Shown piece after piece: positions 1 through 6,273 of a DNA stretch of 7,413 bases. The stretch is from contig JBDLID010000141.1 in the NCBI GenBank assembly GCA_039715055.1, positions 1 through 7,413 of the forward strand, in the 5' to 3' direction. The position numbers and the translations under genes are program-made. The stretch's first letter is position 1. Each line of letters starts with the position of its first letter. The notes beneath the pieces were generated by a model. It worked only from the letters and a program-made list of their open reading frames with translations, searched no databases and was not told the DNA's origin. This stretch comes from JBDLID01 sp039715055. GTDB lineage: Bacteria > Desulfobacterota > Desulfobulbia > Desulfobulbales > Desulfocapsaceae.

Positions 1-33
1 TGGTTTACTCCATAAAGGCTGTCACTCTTTTCA

Positions 34-52
34 ATGCCCCCTTGAGGGGTAT
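34..52. repeat. Interrupted inverted repeat ATGCCCC-N5-GGGGTAT
   Basis: Arms ATGCCCC and GGGGTAT pair at six of seven positions around the spacer CTTGA. The run of A that follows on the plus strand, and the absence of a T run after the hairpin on either strand, argue against an intrinsic terminator. The ATACCCC/GGGGTAT form resembles operators of the CsoR/CstR/FrmR repressor family, but that is only a resemblance. It lies downstream of the chelatase gene and may belong to a promoter for a gene left of the window. Confidence 0.35.
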
Positions 53-113
53 AAAAAACAAAAGTTAGAGTTACCATCAAACCACTTATCATGAGATTCT
101 AAAGGGTACCTTG

Positions 114-135
114 AAAAATTGCCGGTTTAGCCGGG
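114..135 (-). terminator. Intrinsic terminator of the chelatase gene
   Basis: Read on the minus strand, the TGA stop (138-136) is followed at once by CCGG-CTAAA-CCGG (134-122), then CAA and a run of five T (118-114 region). The stem is only four G/C pairs, so it is a modest terminator, but its position directly after the stop fits. It suggests the chelatase message ends here and carries a single gene. Confidence 0.5.
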
Positions 136-1125
136 TCAGTGTAAGACGATCCCTCTTTCCTCTGCCGCGTCCCTGATATGATCGACAAACAGGTCAGCAA
201 AACCGTTGTTGGAGCCCAGTCCCTCCAGGACGCTCTCCACCTCAAACCCCTGCTCTTCAAGTATTGACTTCCAGGAATCATCCTCCTCGCCGGCCATATC
301 ATTGACAGCATGATCTCCGGCGACAATCATAAACGGCTTGAGCATGATCTTCTTGTTATCACTCCTTTTCAACTCCTCAAGGATATCATCTATCCCGGGA
401 TAGCCCTCCACCACACCGACACAGGTCTTTACCTCCGGGTAAACCTCTCTCATCTTCTTACGGACCTCGTGATAGATCCCGGTGGACCAGTGCTCGTTGC
501 CATGGCCCATGTAGACGAGAGACGCCCCGGCAGCCCTGGCCTTTTTCGCATCGTCAGCAAGGGTGGCCACCGCAGCCTCCACATCGTCATGATACTCATA
601 ACGGTCTCCAGGCATCCCGAGAGCAGGGCGTCCCATGACCAGATTGTCAAAGGGGCGCCACCTCTTCTTCATGGTCCGGATACCTGCCAGTCCATCAATG
701 TACTGCTGCAGATCATAGGACTGCTCCATGAAGAACATATGGGTGGGCTGGACTATGATATTGCGATAACCATCCTCCTGGAGATCACCGATGGTGGAAA
801 AGATATTTTTAACATAGAGCACCTCTTTGGGGATCCCCATGTCAAGCCACTTCTGCGGCTTAACCTGACGCCTCTTCCACACCGAGCGGATGATGTTGGA
901 GGTAAATGTGACGTGGACCTCGGTTTCGGGATAGGCAGCCTTGACCCTATCAACAATATTGATGATCGATTTTACTGCGGTTGGCACCGTTGTGCCGAAA
1001 GCGGCGACGACGATGGCGTTTTTGGGTTCCCTGCTCTTGGTTTTACCCGAGGCGTGAGCGGATATGGTGCAGACGGTCAGTAAAAAGACAATGGACAGCA
1101 GTAAGGCCCCAACTCTTGTTTTCAT
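136..1125 (-). CDS. cbiK: Periplasmic CbiK-family sirohydrochlorin cobaltochelatase
   Basis: 329 aa. CbiK inserts Co(II) into sirohydrochlorin in the anaerobic cobalamin pathway; exported forms are known in Desulfovibrio. Seen: an N-terminal signal peptide (basic MKTR, hydrophobic core to about residue 22, then ISAHAS, a likely cleavage site), followed by a chelatase fold beginning AIVVAAFGTT. The metal ligands known in Salmonella CbiK (two His and one Glu) correspond by spacing to H208 (MGHGNEH), E240 (VVEGYPG) and H272 (VAGDH). The ATG at 1125 is preceded by AGGAG eight bases upstream. The gene stands alone downstream of a cobalamin riboswitch and ends in a terminator, so it is probably repressed by B12. 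Some exported CbiK proteins have been proposed to act in iron or heme handling instead; the riboswitch favours a corrinoid or cobalt role. The family call is firm, the metal is inferred. Confidence 0.93.
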   Translation of the reverse strand: MKTRVGALLLSIVFLLTVCTISAHASGKTKSREPKNAIVVAAFGTTVPTAVKSIINIVDRVKAAYPETEVHVTFTSNIIRSVWKRRQVKPQKWLDMGIPKEVLYVKNIFSTIGDLQEDGYRNIIVQPTHMFFMEQSYDLQQYIDGLAGIRTMKKRWRPFDNLVMGRPALGMPGDRYEYHDDVEAAVATLADDAKKARAAGASLVYMGHGNEHWSTGIYHEVRKKMREVYPEVKTCVGVVEGYPGIDDILEELKRSDNKKIMLKPFMIVAGDHAVNDMAGEEDDSWKSILEEQGFEVESVLEGLGSNNGFADLFVDHIRDAAEERGIVLH

Positions 1126-1163
1126 CGTTTTCTCTCCTGTTCGATGATTATCTGAGGCCGTGA

Positions 1164-1241
1164 TAAAAACCAGGACCCCCTCAACGATTCAAGGATGCCC
1201 TGTATTTCCTCGTATCCACAGTAGCGTCCCTGCCGGGGACG
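1164..1241 (-). terminator. Riboswitch expression platform with candidate attenuator
   Basis: Between the B12 aptamer and the chelatase RBS the minus strand holds two hairpins. The first is a six-pair stem CGTCCC/GGGACG with a five-base loop (1241-1225). The second pairs AGGGCATCC (1201-1193) with GGGGGTCCT (1180-1172), with one mismatch and two G-U pairs, a 12-base loop, and then GG and TTTTT. The second looks like a weak intrinsic terminator, which would make this transcriptional attenuation. The RBS (1138-1134) is about 35 bases further on and is not inside either stem, so translational sequestration is less apparent. Confidence 0.45.
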
Positions 1242-1249
1242 ACACTCCA

Positions 1250-1411
1250 TTTCTCAGGCAGGTCTTCTGACTCTCGGATCATTCTAGCGGCTGCGTCTTC
1301 CCGACCTGACGGCCAGTGACATCCTGCAGCGTTCGTCCCCGATTACAGCGGCGGGCCCGTTCCGGCCTCTCACCGGATTCCCTTTTCATCCACTTGCGTG
1401 GAACCTGAAAA
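1250..1411 (-). ncRNA. Cobalamin riboswitch
   Basis: On the minus strand the aptamer shows the family's conserved blocks in order: a 5' AGGTTCC with a following GCAAG; AAAAGGGAATCCGGTG; GCCGCTGTAA; GTCACTGG; GGGAAGACGC; and the B12 box around GTCAGAAGACCTGCC (about 1273-1259). The closing helix P1 can form between TTTCAGG (about 1410-1404) and CCTGAGAAA (1258-1250). It lies 125 bases upstream of the exported cobaltochelatase gene. Riboswitches of this class bind adenosyl- or aquocobalamin-type corrinoids and usually switch genes off. The GTCAGAAGACC form of the box (AGA where GGA is common) is a small variation. Identification is by eye from conserved blocks. Confidence 0.93.
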
Positions 1412-1421
1412 TTCAGGTATA

Positions 1422-1450
1422 TGGTTACCAAACGAGCAGTGGGCTGTCAA
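1422..1450 (-). promoter_or_regulatory. Candidate promoter for the riboswitch-chelatase transcript
   Basis: The minus strand has a perfect -35 TTGACA (1450-1445), a 17-base spacer and TAACCA (1427-1422), a poor -10. Transcription would begin near 1415, right at the 5' strand of the riboswitch P1, which supports the placement. The -35 overlaps an 11-base perfect palindrome TGTCAATGACA (1445-1455). The promoter starts 11 bases past the sortase stop, with no terminator visible between them, so read-through from the sortase operon into the riboswitch is possible. Confidence 0.4.
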
Positions 1451-1460
1451 TGACAAGGCA

Positions 1461-2057
1461 TCAGCCGCCACTAAACTGGTCGGCTTCTGCAGATGCCTTC
1501 TCCGCATAGACGACATAACGCAGCGGCCCACCCGGCTCCAGGGCGTCAAACGGGTAGCAGGTTATAAGGGTCAGCCACCCCGTCTCTCCCCTTTTCAGAT
1601 AAAGGTGCTCCCGGCTGACCACCTCCATGTTGCGCACCCGGTATCCATGATTCTGTCGATCCCGGTCTTCGAGCATGATCAGATCTCCTGCAACAAGCTC
1701 TCTGAGAAAAGAAAAGCTGGTGTCCCGGTGCCCGGCCAATATGCAGTTCCCCTCCCCGCCGACGGCAGCGCTTGCTCGATAATGGCCAGGCCCAAAGGCA
1801 AGGACTTCGCCGCTGTCCCCTTCAAGAACAATGAGATCCACACCAAGCCGGAAGACGGTCATTCTCGCCACCGGGTGGGTGTCAGCCCAGGGCCAGCCCT
1901 TGACAACCGCCCTGCTCTGCTGACTCCTCTGCCATGACCGTTCCAGGAGGACCTGACCAGCCACCCCCTTGGCCTTGATCCAGCCGCCATTGAGACACAG
2001 ACCACAACCGGTACTGAACAAAACCAGGAGCAGAGTCAGATAGGTCTTTTTTTTCAT
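1461..2057 (-). CDS. Dedicated class GN (marine proteobacterial-type) sortase
   Basis: 198 aa, a cysteine transpeptidase that would cleave and attach the sorting signal of its single partner. It matches the family known as 'sortase, marine proteobacterial type' (TIGR03784/class GN). Seen: basic start MKKK, a hydrophobic anchor at about residues 6-22, then the sortase core with catalytic His110 (LAGHRDT), Cys167 (LITCYPF) and Arg180 (GPLRYVV), all in the expected order and spacing. The ATG at 2057 overlaps the stop of the upstream substrate gene as ATGA, with GGAGG about eight bases before it inside that gene, so translation is likely coupled. The active site should lie on the periplasmic side. 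In Gram-negative bacteria the acceptor for the cleaved substrate is not established. The family is certain, the chemistry inferred. Confidence 0.93.
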   Translation of the reverse strand: MKKKTYLTLLLVLFSTGCGLCLNGGWIKAKGVAGQVLLERSWQRSQQSRAVVKGWPWADTHPVARMTVFRLGVDLIVLEGDSGEVLAFGPGHYRASAAVGGEGNCILAGHRDTSFSFLRELVAGDLIMLEDRDRQNHGYRVRNMEVVSREHLYLKRGETGWLTLITCYPFDALEPGGPLRYVVYAEKASAEADQFSGG

Positions 2058-4189
2058 ACAGCCACCCTCCTCCGGACTCCAACGGCAAGGAGCAGACAGG
2101 AAAAAAGGAGCAGCAAGCCGCAGATAATGGAGAGGTCCGCCCCTGTCGCCGTCCTGCTGCTGCCGCCAAATACTGCGTCATGTCGCCAGCCTTCGGGCAG
2201 GTTTGTTTTAATATTCTGCAGGGCGGATTTTTCTCCGGAGGGTCGCGACACCTCTTTTTCAACGGCCACCAGGCTGGTGTACTTTGAGACCAGATGATGG
2301 GTAAGGGCAACATCAATGACCTGCTTTCTCACCTCCTCTCTGTCTGCTCCTCTGGAGCGTGAATCCATCAATGACCTGATCTTCTTTCTTGCCCAGAGCT
2401 TTGCCACTCCCTGGCGAACACCACTACTGCTGAAGCTGATCTCTTTCTGGTAGTGGGTTGCTGCAAGACTCCCACCCAGACTCACCCGGTCTGCTGCACC
2501 GCCGCTCACCCTGACAGCAGCAACCAAAGGTTCACCATGGTAGAGATCCGGCAGAGGAGCGGGATAGATCTCCACCTCTCCGCTGTTTTCACCGAAACTG
2601 AGGCTGATATCGGTCAACGCCGGATGTTCAAGCTTATGGACCAGTTTCATCATCTTATGGTGAAACTCGCCGGGTTTACCGATGTAGGTAAAACTGCCGC
2701 GTCCCATGGTCGCAGCCCGGGACATGAAATAGGAGTTAGGGGCGGAGCCGATGCCGATTGTAAACAGCCGGGAGTCGCCCAGTTTTTTACTGATAAGACC
2801 CAAAAGCTCCTCCTCGTTGCCAACACAGCCGTCTGTCAGAAAAAGCAGCTGGCGAATACGATCACCGCCTTCTTGGCCATCGAGTGCAAGCTCCAGGGCG
2901 GATCTAATCTCGGTACCGCCCTGGGCCGTTAACCGTGTGATAAAACGTCTTGCCTGATCAGTGGTGTCCGGATTGACCGGACGGGCACGGTCAAAGAGAG
3001 GGATGGGGCTGTTGTTAAAGGCAATTACATTAAAACGATCAGACGCCCCAAGCCTTGAAACGGCAAGCAGTAAAGCCTCTTTTGCCTGGCTGATGGAATC
3101 GCCCGCCATGGAACCCGAGACATCAAGGATAAAAACAACTTCCCTGGGCAGTTTTTCTGACTCATCCCCCTGTGCCTGGGGAAGAAGCATGACAAGCAGA
3201 TAACGGTCACCGCCCACGGACTCGGAGAAAAATGCAGCCCGTGGGCTTCTACCAGGCGCGGCCCTCCACTGGAGAACAAAGTCGCGCTCTGCATGCACAG
3301 TGCCGTCGAACACAATCTCCCGGTGGTCCTCTGCTTTCTCAATGATCTTGATTCCGTGGTAAAGACTTTTTACCTCCAGGAGAGGAAAACCGGCCATGAG
3401 GTCGATTCTTAATTCCACCGGATTGACTGGATCGCTTTCTGGCCCCGTGACATGTGGAGTGATTCTTGAGGCGTCAGCAACCCGATCAGTGTCCACAGCC
3501 CAGCCGGTACCATTTACAGAGAACAGCTCGTCTTCTCCTGCAAGTGGTTGACCGGGGATATAACGTGGTCCGACCACCATGGGAAAACGCAGAGAAAAAG
3601 TGTTGTCGATATAACGGATATCCTCCTGGTACTCAATGATGACCTCGACCGTCTCTTTCGGGCCGATATTGGCCACCCTGCTGGTGAAAATGTTAGCCCG
3701 CTCCTGAACAAGCAGTGATGCCTTCTGTCCCCTTTCCCGGGCTGCCTCGTAGGTTTTTTTTGCCTCTTCACGCTCCCTGACCATGCCTTCGATCAGCCGC
3801 TCACCGATCTTCATCTGCAAGCTATCCACCGCGCTCTCATCGGGCAGGGGAAAGACATACAGCCCTTCCTGCCACTGATCAGTTGAATTGGTGAAACGCT
3901 GCTGCACCCTGATGCGGCCTATCATGCCGCTGATTGAGATATCCACCTTGGTTGCAAGCTGCAGGGCCGGCTTAAAACGGTCCTCTTCATCACTGCGAAA
4001 GAGCAGCTCACCGCCCCGGACCTCGCTCATTTCAACCAGGTCATTTTCTTGCCCGGCCTCAACTGCCTGAAAACTTCCCAGCAGTGCCATAATCGCCACC
4101 ACGACGACATAGGCGATGAGCAGTAAATTGCCCGGGTCCATCACCCCGGCCACAGCCGGTGTCACTCTTTTATCACCCTTTTTTTCCAT
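2054..4189 (-). CDS. VIT/vWA-domain sortase target protein
   Basis: 711 aa, the family known as 'marine proteobacterial sortase target protein' (TIGR03788), related to inter-alpha-trypsin inhibitor heavy chains. Numbering here counts from the GTG at 4192. Order: N-terminal membrane segment (about 22-40), VIT domain (about 55-215), a linker, then a von Willebrand A domain from about 350 with a complete MIDAS (DVSGS 357-361, T427, D454). The tail has TATG (681-684), a hydrophobic stretch (about 687-705) and RRR, the layout of a sorting signal. The usual Leu-Pro before the Thr is absent (SSRTATG). I chose ATG 4189 because AAAGGAG lies six bases upstream of it, too close to the GTG at 4192. First gene of an operon with its sortase. 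A surface adhesion or ligand-binding role is likely but the ligand is unknown. Confidence 0.92.
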   Translation of the reverse strand: MEKKGDKRVTPAVAGVMDPGNLLLIAYVVVVAIMALLGSFQAVEAGQENDLVEMSEVRGGELLFRSDEEDRFKPALQLATKVDISISGMIGRIRVQQRFTNSTDQWQEGLYVFPLPDESAVDSLQMKIGERLIEGMVREREEAKKTYEAARERGQKASLLVQERANIFTSRVANIGPKETVEVIIEYQEDIRYIDNTFSLRFPMVVGPRYIPGQPLAGEDELFSVNGTGWAVDTDRVADASRITPHVTGPESDPVNPVELRIDLMAGFPLLEVKSLYHGIKIIEKAEDHREIVFDGTVHAERDFVLQWRAAPGRSPRAAFFSESVGGDRYLLVMLLPQAQGDESEKLPREVVFILDVSGSMAGDSISQAKEALLLAVSRLGASDRFNVIAFNNSPIPLFDRARPVNPDTTDQARRFITRLTAQGGTEIRSALELALDGQEGGDRIRQLLFLTDGCVGNEEELLGLISKKLGDSRLFTIGIGSAPNSYFMSRAATMGRGSFTYIGKPGEFHHKMMKLVHKLEHPALTDISLSFGENSGEVEIYPAPLPDLYHGEPLVAAVRVSGGAADRVSLGGSLAATHYQKEISFSSSGVRQGVAKLWARKKIRSLMDSRSRGADREEVRKQVIDVALTHHLVSKYTSLVAVEKEVSRPSGEKSALQNIKTNLPEGWRHDAVFGGSSRTATGADLSIICGLLLLFSCLLLAVGVRRRVAV

Positions 4190-4247
4190 CACAGTCTCCT
4201 TTGCTGCAGGTTAATCTTCCTGTCAGCCATGAGACCTCACAATGATG

Positions 4248-4276
4248 ATTATCTGTTGAAAAGAAGATGACTGTTG
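4248..4276 (-). promoter_or_regulatory. Candidate activator-dependent promoter of the target-sortase operon
   Basis: On the minus strand GATAAT (4253-4248) is a good -10 box, but the hexamer 17 bases upstream, CAACAG (4276-4271), is not a sigma-70 -35. A CAGTCAT repeat (4273-4267) sits over this -35 position, with a second copy 21 bases upstream. That arrangement is typical of promoters needing an OmpR/PhoB-type activator. Transcription would begin near 4241, giving a leader of about 50 bases before the ATG at 4189. Confidence 0.45.
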
Positions 4277-4303
4277 CTGGAAAGAAAATGACTGATTATG
4301 ACA
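4254..4303. repeat. Direct repeats, candidate response-regulator operator
   Basis: Two 20-base copies (4254-4273 and 4275-4294) agree at 17 positions and have a 21-base period. Each ends in ATGACTG; a further ATGACA follows at 4298, ten bases after the second. Read on the minus strand this gives TGTCAT-N5-GTCAT, then CAGTCAT two helical turns nearer the gene. Ten-base-spaced direct repeats are the usual binding geometry of OmpR-family regulators. A similar pair occurs at 6258-6273, upstream of the sortase-system response regulator. The binding protein is inferred. Confidence 0.5.
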
Positions 4304-4415
4304 CTGGCTTTTAGCCCATCCCTGGTCGCGACACAGGCTGTCACCCAATACTCTTTGTCTGCAGACCAATGTGTTCTTGACAAAAGCACACTATATGACC
4401 AAGGTTGCATTCACC

Positions 4416-4988
4416 ATGAGTGATGTAACCAGAAAAGTCCTGTTTTTACTCTCCGGCTTCGCACTGATCCTTTTAAGCGGAACGATGGGATACATGTATC
4501 TGGAGGGATACAGCTTTGCAGACGCTCTCTACCTGACCATCATCACTGTGGCCACCGTCGGCTACGGGGACATGGTTCCCACTCATCCCGCCGGCAAACT
4601 GCTGACCGTTGTTCTGGTGCTGGGGGGAGTCAGCTTTGTTATGTACATGTTCGGCAAGATTGTCGAGGCCGCAGTAGAAGGAGAGCTACGTGCCATCCTG
4701 GGGAAACGAAAAATGAAAAAGCAACTCAACAAATTAGAGAATCATTACATTGTCTGCGGTCACGGCCGTATCGGTTCGGTCATCTGTCAGACACTGAAGG
4801 AAAAAAATAAACCGTTTGTTGTCATAGAGCGTGACCCCGATGAAATTCAAAAGGTCCACGAACTGGGACATCCGGTTCTAAAAGGGGAGGCCTCTGAGGA
4901 TAACATCCTGCTCAAGGCGGGAATTGAACGGCCAGAGCGCTTATTGCAGTGGTCTCATCCGATGCGGACAACGTTTACATCACACTGA
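4416..4988 (+). pseudogene. K+ channel with RCK domain, N-terminal part (frameshifted)
   Basis: This is the front part of a two-TM potassium channel of the MthK/TrkA-N type. Seen: TM1 (about 8-29), pore helix and filter TVGYGD (47-52), TM2 (about 62-84), then an RCK N-domain Rossmann fold with GHGRIG (115-120) and the acidic strand end at E138. At about 4931 the frame is lost: after GIER the reading continues as PERLLQWSH to a stop at 4988, whereas the other frame continues ARALIAVVSSDAD, as expected for the family. One extra G at 4930-4931 would restore a protein of about 333 aa, a normal length. Starts at GTG 4371 and ATG 4395 are also open in frame; ATG 4416 has the best, though weak, AAGG and fits TM1. 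It may be a true mutation or a sequence error. Confidence 0.85.
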
Positions 4989-5416
4989 CCGCCAAAGGGC
5001 TCAATGAAGAAATAATGGTGATGGCACGCTCCAGCGGGGCACCAGGTACCAGAACCAAACTCGGCAGAGCGGGGGCAGACAAGGTTATCTCACCGTACTC
5101 CAGCGGCGGCAGACGAATGGTCCAGTATATGCTGCGCCCCAATGTCATCGACTTTCTCGATCATGCCATGCACACCTCAGAGCTGGAGCTGTCCATTGAT
5201 GAATTCCATATCTCAGACCAGTCCCCCATCCAGGGCCGGACTCTCATGGAATCAAACATTCGCCGTGATCACGACATCATTGTTATCGGCATCAAGCGCA
5301 ACGAGGAAGAGATGCAGTTTAACCCGCGACCGGACACCACCATCCTGTCAGGTGACATCCTTATTATCCTGGGGAAAGAGTGTGACATCTCCGCCCTGAA
5401 GACGGAGATGAGGTGA
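4931..5416 (+). pseudogene. K+ channel RCK domain, C-terminal part (frameshifted)
   Basis: Continuation of the same channel gene in the -1 frame. From 4931 it reads ARALIAVVSSDADN, completing the RCK N-domain, and then a TrkA-C (RCK-C) domain in roughly the last 85 residues (LSIDEFHIS to IILGKE). The RCK-C domain usually binds the regulatory ligand of the gating ring. The family-like protein sequence stays intact right up to the junction on both sides, with no further stops or decay, which points to a recent indel or an assembly error rather than an old pseudogene. An in-frame ATG at 4949 could start a soluble fragment, but no good Shine-Dalgarno precedes it. The gene stops four bases before a MITE-like repeat. 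Confidence 0.85.
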
Positions 5417-5420
5417 TTTC

Positions 5421-5591
5421 AGTAACTATTCAGCTGTATTCCGTCTTCGCCCATTTTTACCTGCTTACATAGCACAAGTATGCTTCGCAGGTACAAATGA
5501 ACGAATATAAAGTACATCCGGAGTCTACGCTTACCTAAATAGTTACAGTGTAGAGTAGTGACCAGTTTGTCACCCATGCTGAATAATTACT
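5421..5591. mobile_element. MITE-like repeat element with terminal inverted repeats
   Basis: Within the 303-base gene-free stretch 5417-5719. The left end AGTAACTATTCAGC (5421-5434) and the reverse complement of the right end (5578-5591) match at 13 of 14 bases. A further internal inverted copy lies at 5535-5548 (12 of 14 with 5420-5433). Inside is a hairpin ACCTGC/GCAGGT (5459-5464 and 5487-5492), with an inner CATA/TATG stem. There is no coding potential and no obvious target-site duplication. The form fits a non-autonomous miniature element or an intergenic repeat family; copy number cannot be seen here. Confidence 0.6.
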
Positions 5592-5594
5592 AAC

Positions 5595-5616
5595 CCGACA
5601 AGTCGGAAGCTTTTAG
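5595..5616 (+). terminator. Weak hairpin with T run, possible terminator of channel gene
   Basis: CCGAC and GTCGG (5595-5606) form a short stem, four pairs with a CAAG loop, followed by AAGC and TTTT. It is near the right end of the repeat element and about 180 bases past the channel stop. The stem is short and the T run interrupted, so this is a tentative call. The rest of the stretch to 5719 holds only a distant GTGCCTT/AAGGCAC pair (5630-5636 and 5708-5714). Confidence 0.2.
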
Positions 5617-5719
5617 AGTCGCTGGATAAGTGCCTTGGTGGTAAGGTAGCCATTTGACTGCAATTATCCCTCCTCAATTTCTTGTTTTATGACAGGAATT
5701 CAGGAGTAAGGCACTAATT

Positions 5720-6073
5720 TTACTGAGTGGACCAGACATCGTCCTTGTCCGGCTCGCACTTCATAACCATTTCTGTCCAGCTCCACGGAACATTATCAAT
5801 GGCAACTCCGATCATCAGCGAATAGCCATCCTCTTTCACCCACATCTGGCGGAGCTTGAGCCGGAAGTTGTGTCCCCGGCCCGAGATGACGGCCTCAACA
5901 ATGCCATTTTTGAAATGAAGTTTTCTCGGAATATCCCCGATACAGATACCGAAACGTGAAATATCTTTTACCGCCCCGGTGCTGAACCCTATAGCATCAG
6001 AAAAATCGACAGACATATCGTTACGCTCTGTGCGCGGATGCTGTCGATGATCCATGTAGTTTTCCTGTTCCAT
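5720..6073 (-). CDS. Small PilZ-domain protein (c-di-GMP binding)
   Basis: 117 aa and essentially a single PilZ domain. PilZ proteins bind cyclic di-GMP and pass the signal to motility, exopolysaccharide or surface functions. Seen: the N-terminal RxxxR motif in HRQHPRTER (residues 10-14) and the partner motif DISRFG (D/NxSxxG), both ligand-contacting elements and both intact, then alternating beta strands. There is no membrane segment or effector domain, so it is probably a cytoplasmic adaptor acting on another protein. The ATG at 6073 has AGGAG about seven bases upstream. It is transcribed alone and divergently from the sortase-system response regulator, with 285 bases between them. A link to surface-protein display is suggested by position only; target and output are unknown. 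Confidence 0.85.
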   Translation of the reverse strand: MEQENYMDHRQHPRTERNDMSVDFSDAIGFSTGAVKDISRFGICIGDIPRKLHFKNGIVEAVISGRGHNFRLKLRQMWVKEDGYSLMIGVAIDNVPWSWTEMVMKCEPDKDDVWSTQ

Positions 6074-6128
6074 AATCTTCTCCTGTTAAGCTGGGTACTT
6101 TCAACAAGAACATTTCTCATATACTGAA

Positions 6129-6189
6129 AATTAACATAACGGTTCCGGTTCTGACAATAGGTATATATACCCATTTTTTGTATATATAT
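6129..6189 (-). promoter_or_regulatory. AT-rich upstream region and possible promoter of the PilZ gene
   Basis: On the minus strand TTGTCA (6157-6152) lies 17 bases before TTAATT (6134-6129), a passable sigma-70 arrangement with a weak -10. Just upstream are the 12-base perfect palindrome GGTATATATACC (6160-6171) and a second GTATATATA run (from 6180), much more A/T-rich than the surroundings. These could be an UP element or a site for a DNA-bending or repressor protein. Low confidence. Confidence 0.25.
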
Positions 6190-6257
6190 TCATTTTTACC
6201 AAGATGGTCTCGGTCATTTTGGTTGCCGCTGCCGCCTCAATAATGAGAAATCAAATA

Positions 6258-6273
6258 ATGACAGAACATGACA
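6258..6273. repeat. Direct repeat ATGACA-N4-ATGACA, candidate regulator site
   Basis: Two exact ATGACA copies start at 6258 and 6268, ten bases apart. On the minus strand this reads TGTCATGTTCTGTCAT, and it matches the pair at 4288-4303 upstream of the target-sortase operon (15 of 20 bases in a by-eye alignment). It lies about 90 bases before the response regulator start and about 190 before the PilZ start, so it could serve autoregulation, PilZ control or both. Confidence 0.45.

Noticed and set aside
34..59. Intrinsic terminator at the CCCC/GGGG hairpin
   Set aside because: The hairpin is followed by A-rich sequence on the plus strand and mixed sequence on the minus strand, with no T run.
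310..1083. Long open frame on the plus strand opposite the chelatase gene
   Set aside because: Its translation shows no recognisable family and it lies wholly antisense to a clearly identified gene with signal peptide, active-site residues and RBS.
1404..1417. CCTGAA/TTCAGG hairpin as an alternative riboswitch fold
   Set aside because: The predicted transcription start (near 1415) lies inside it, so most of its 5' arm may not be transcribed.
1398..1937. Open frame on the plus strand opposite the sortase
   Set aside because: It runs through the riboswitch 5' end and is antisense to the sortase; no family features.
1998..2057. Lipoprotein signal in the sortase (STGC near residue 18)
   Set aside because: The -3 position is Ser rather than Leu/Val/Ile; a plain membrane anchor is the usual form for this family.
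2453..2932. Open frame on the plus strand inside the target gene
   Set aside because: Antisense shadow of the vWA domain coding region, which is complete and well conserved in the other frame.
4920..4945. Programmed -1 frameshifting in the channel gene
   Set aside because: No slippery heptamer (X XXY YYZ) and no following pseudoknot are visible at the junction; a simple indel explains it better.
6258..6273. Canonical Pho box
   Set aside because: The half-sites resemble CTGTCAT, but the period is 10 rather than 11 bases and only one half-site has the full heptamer. Control by the local response regulator is simpler.
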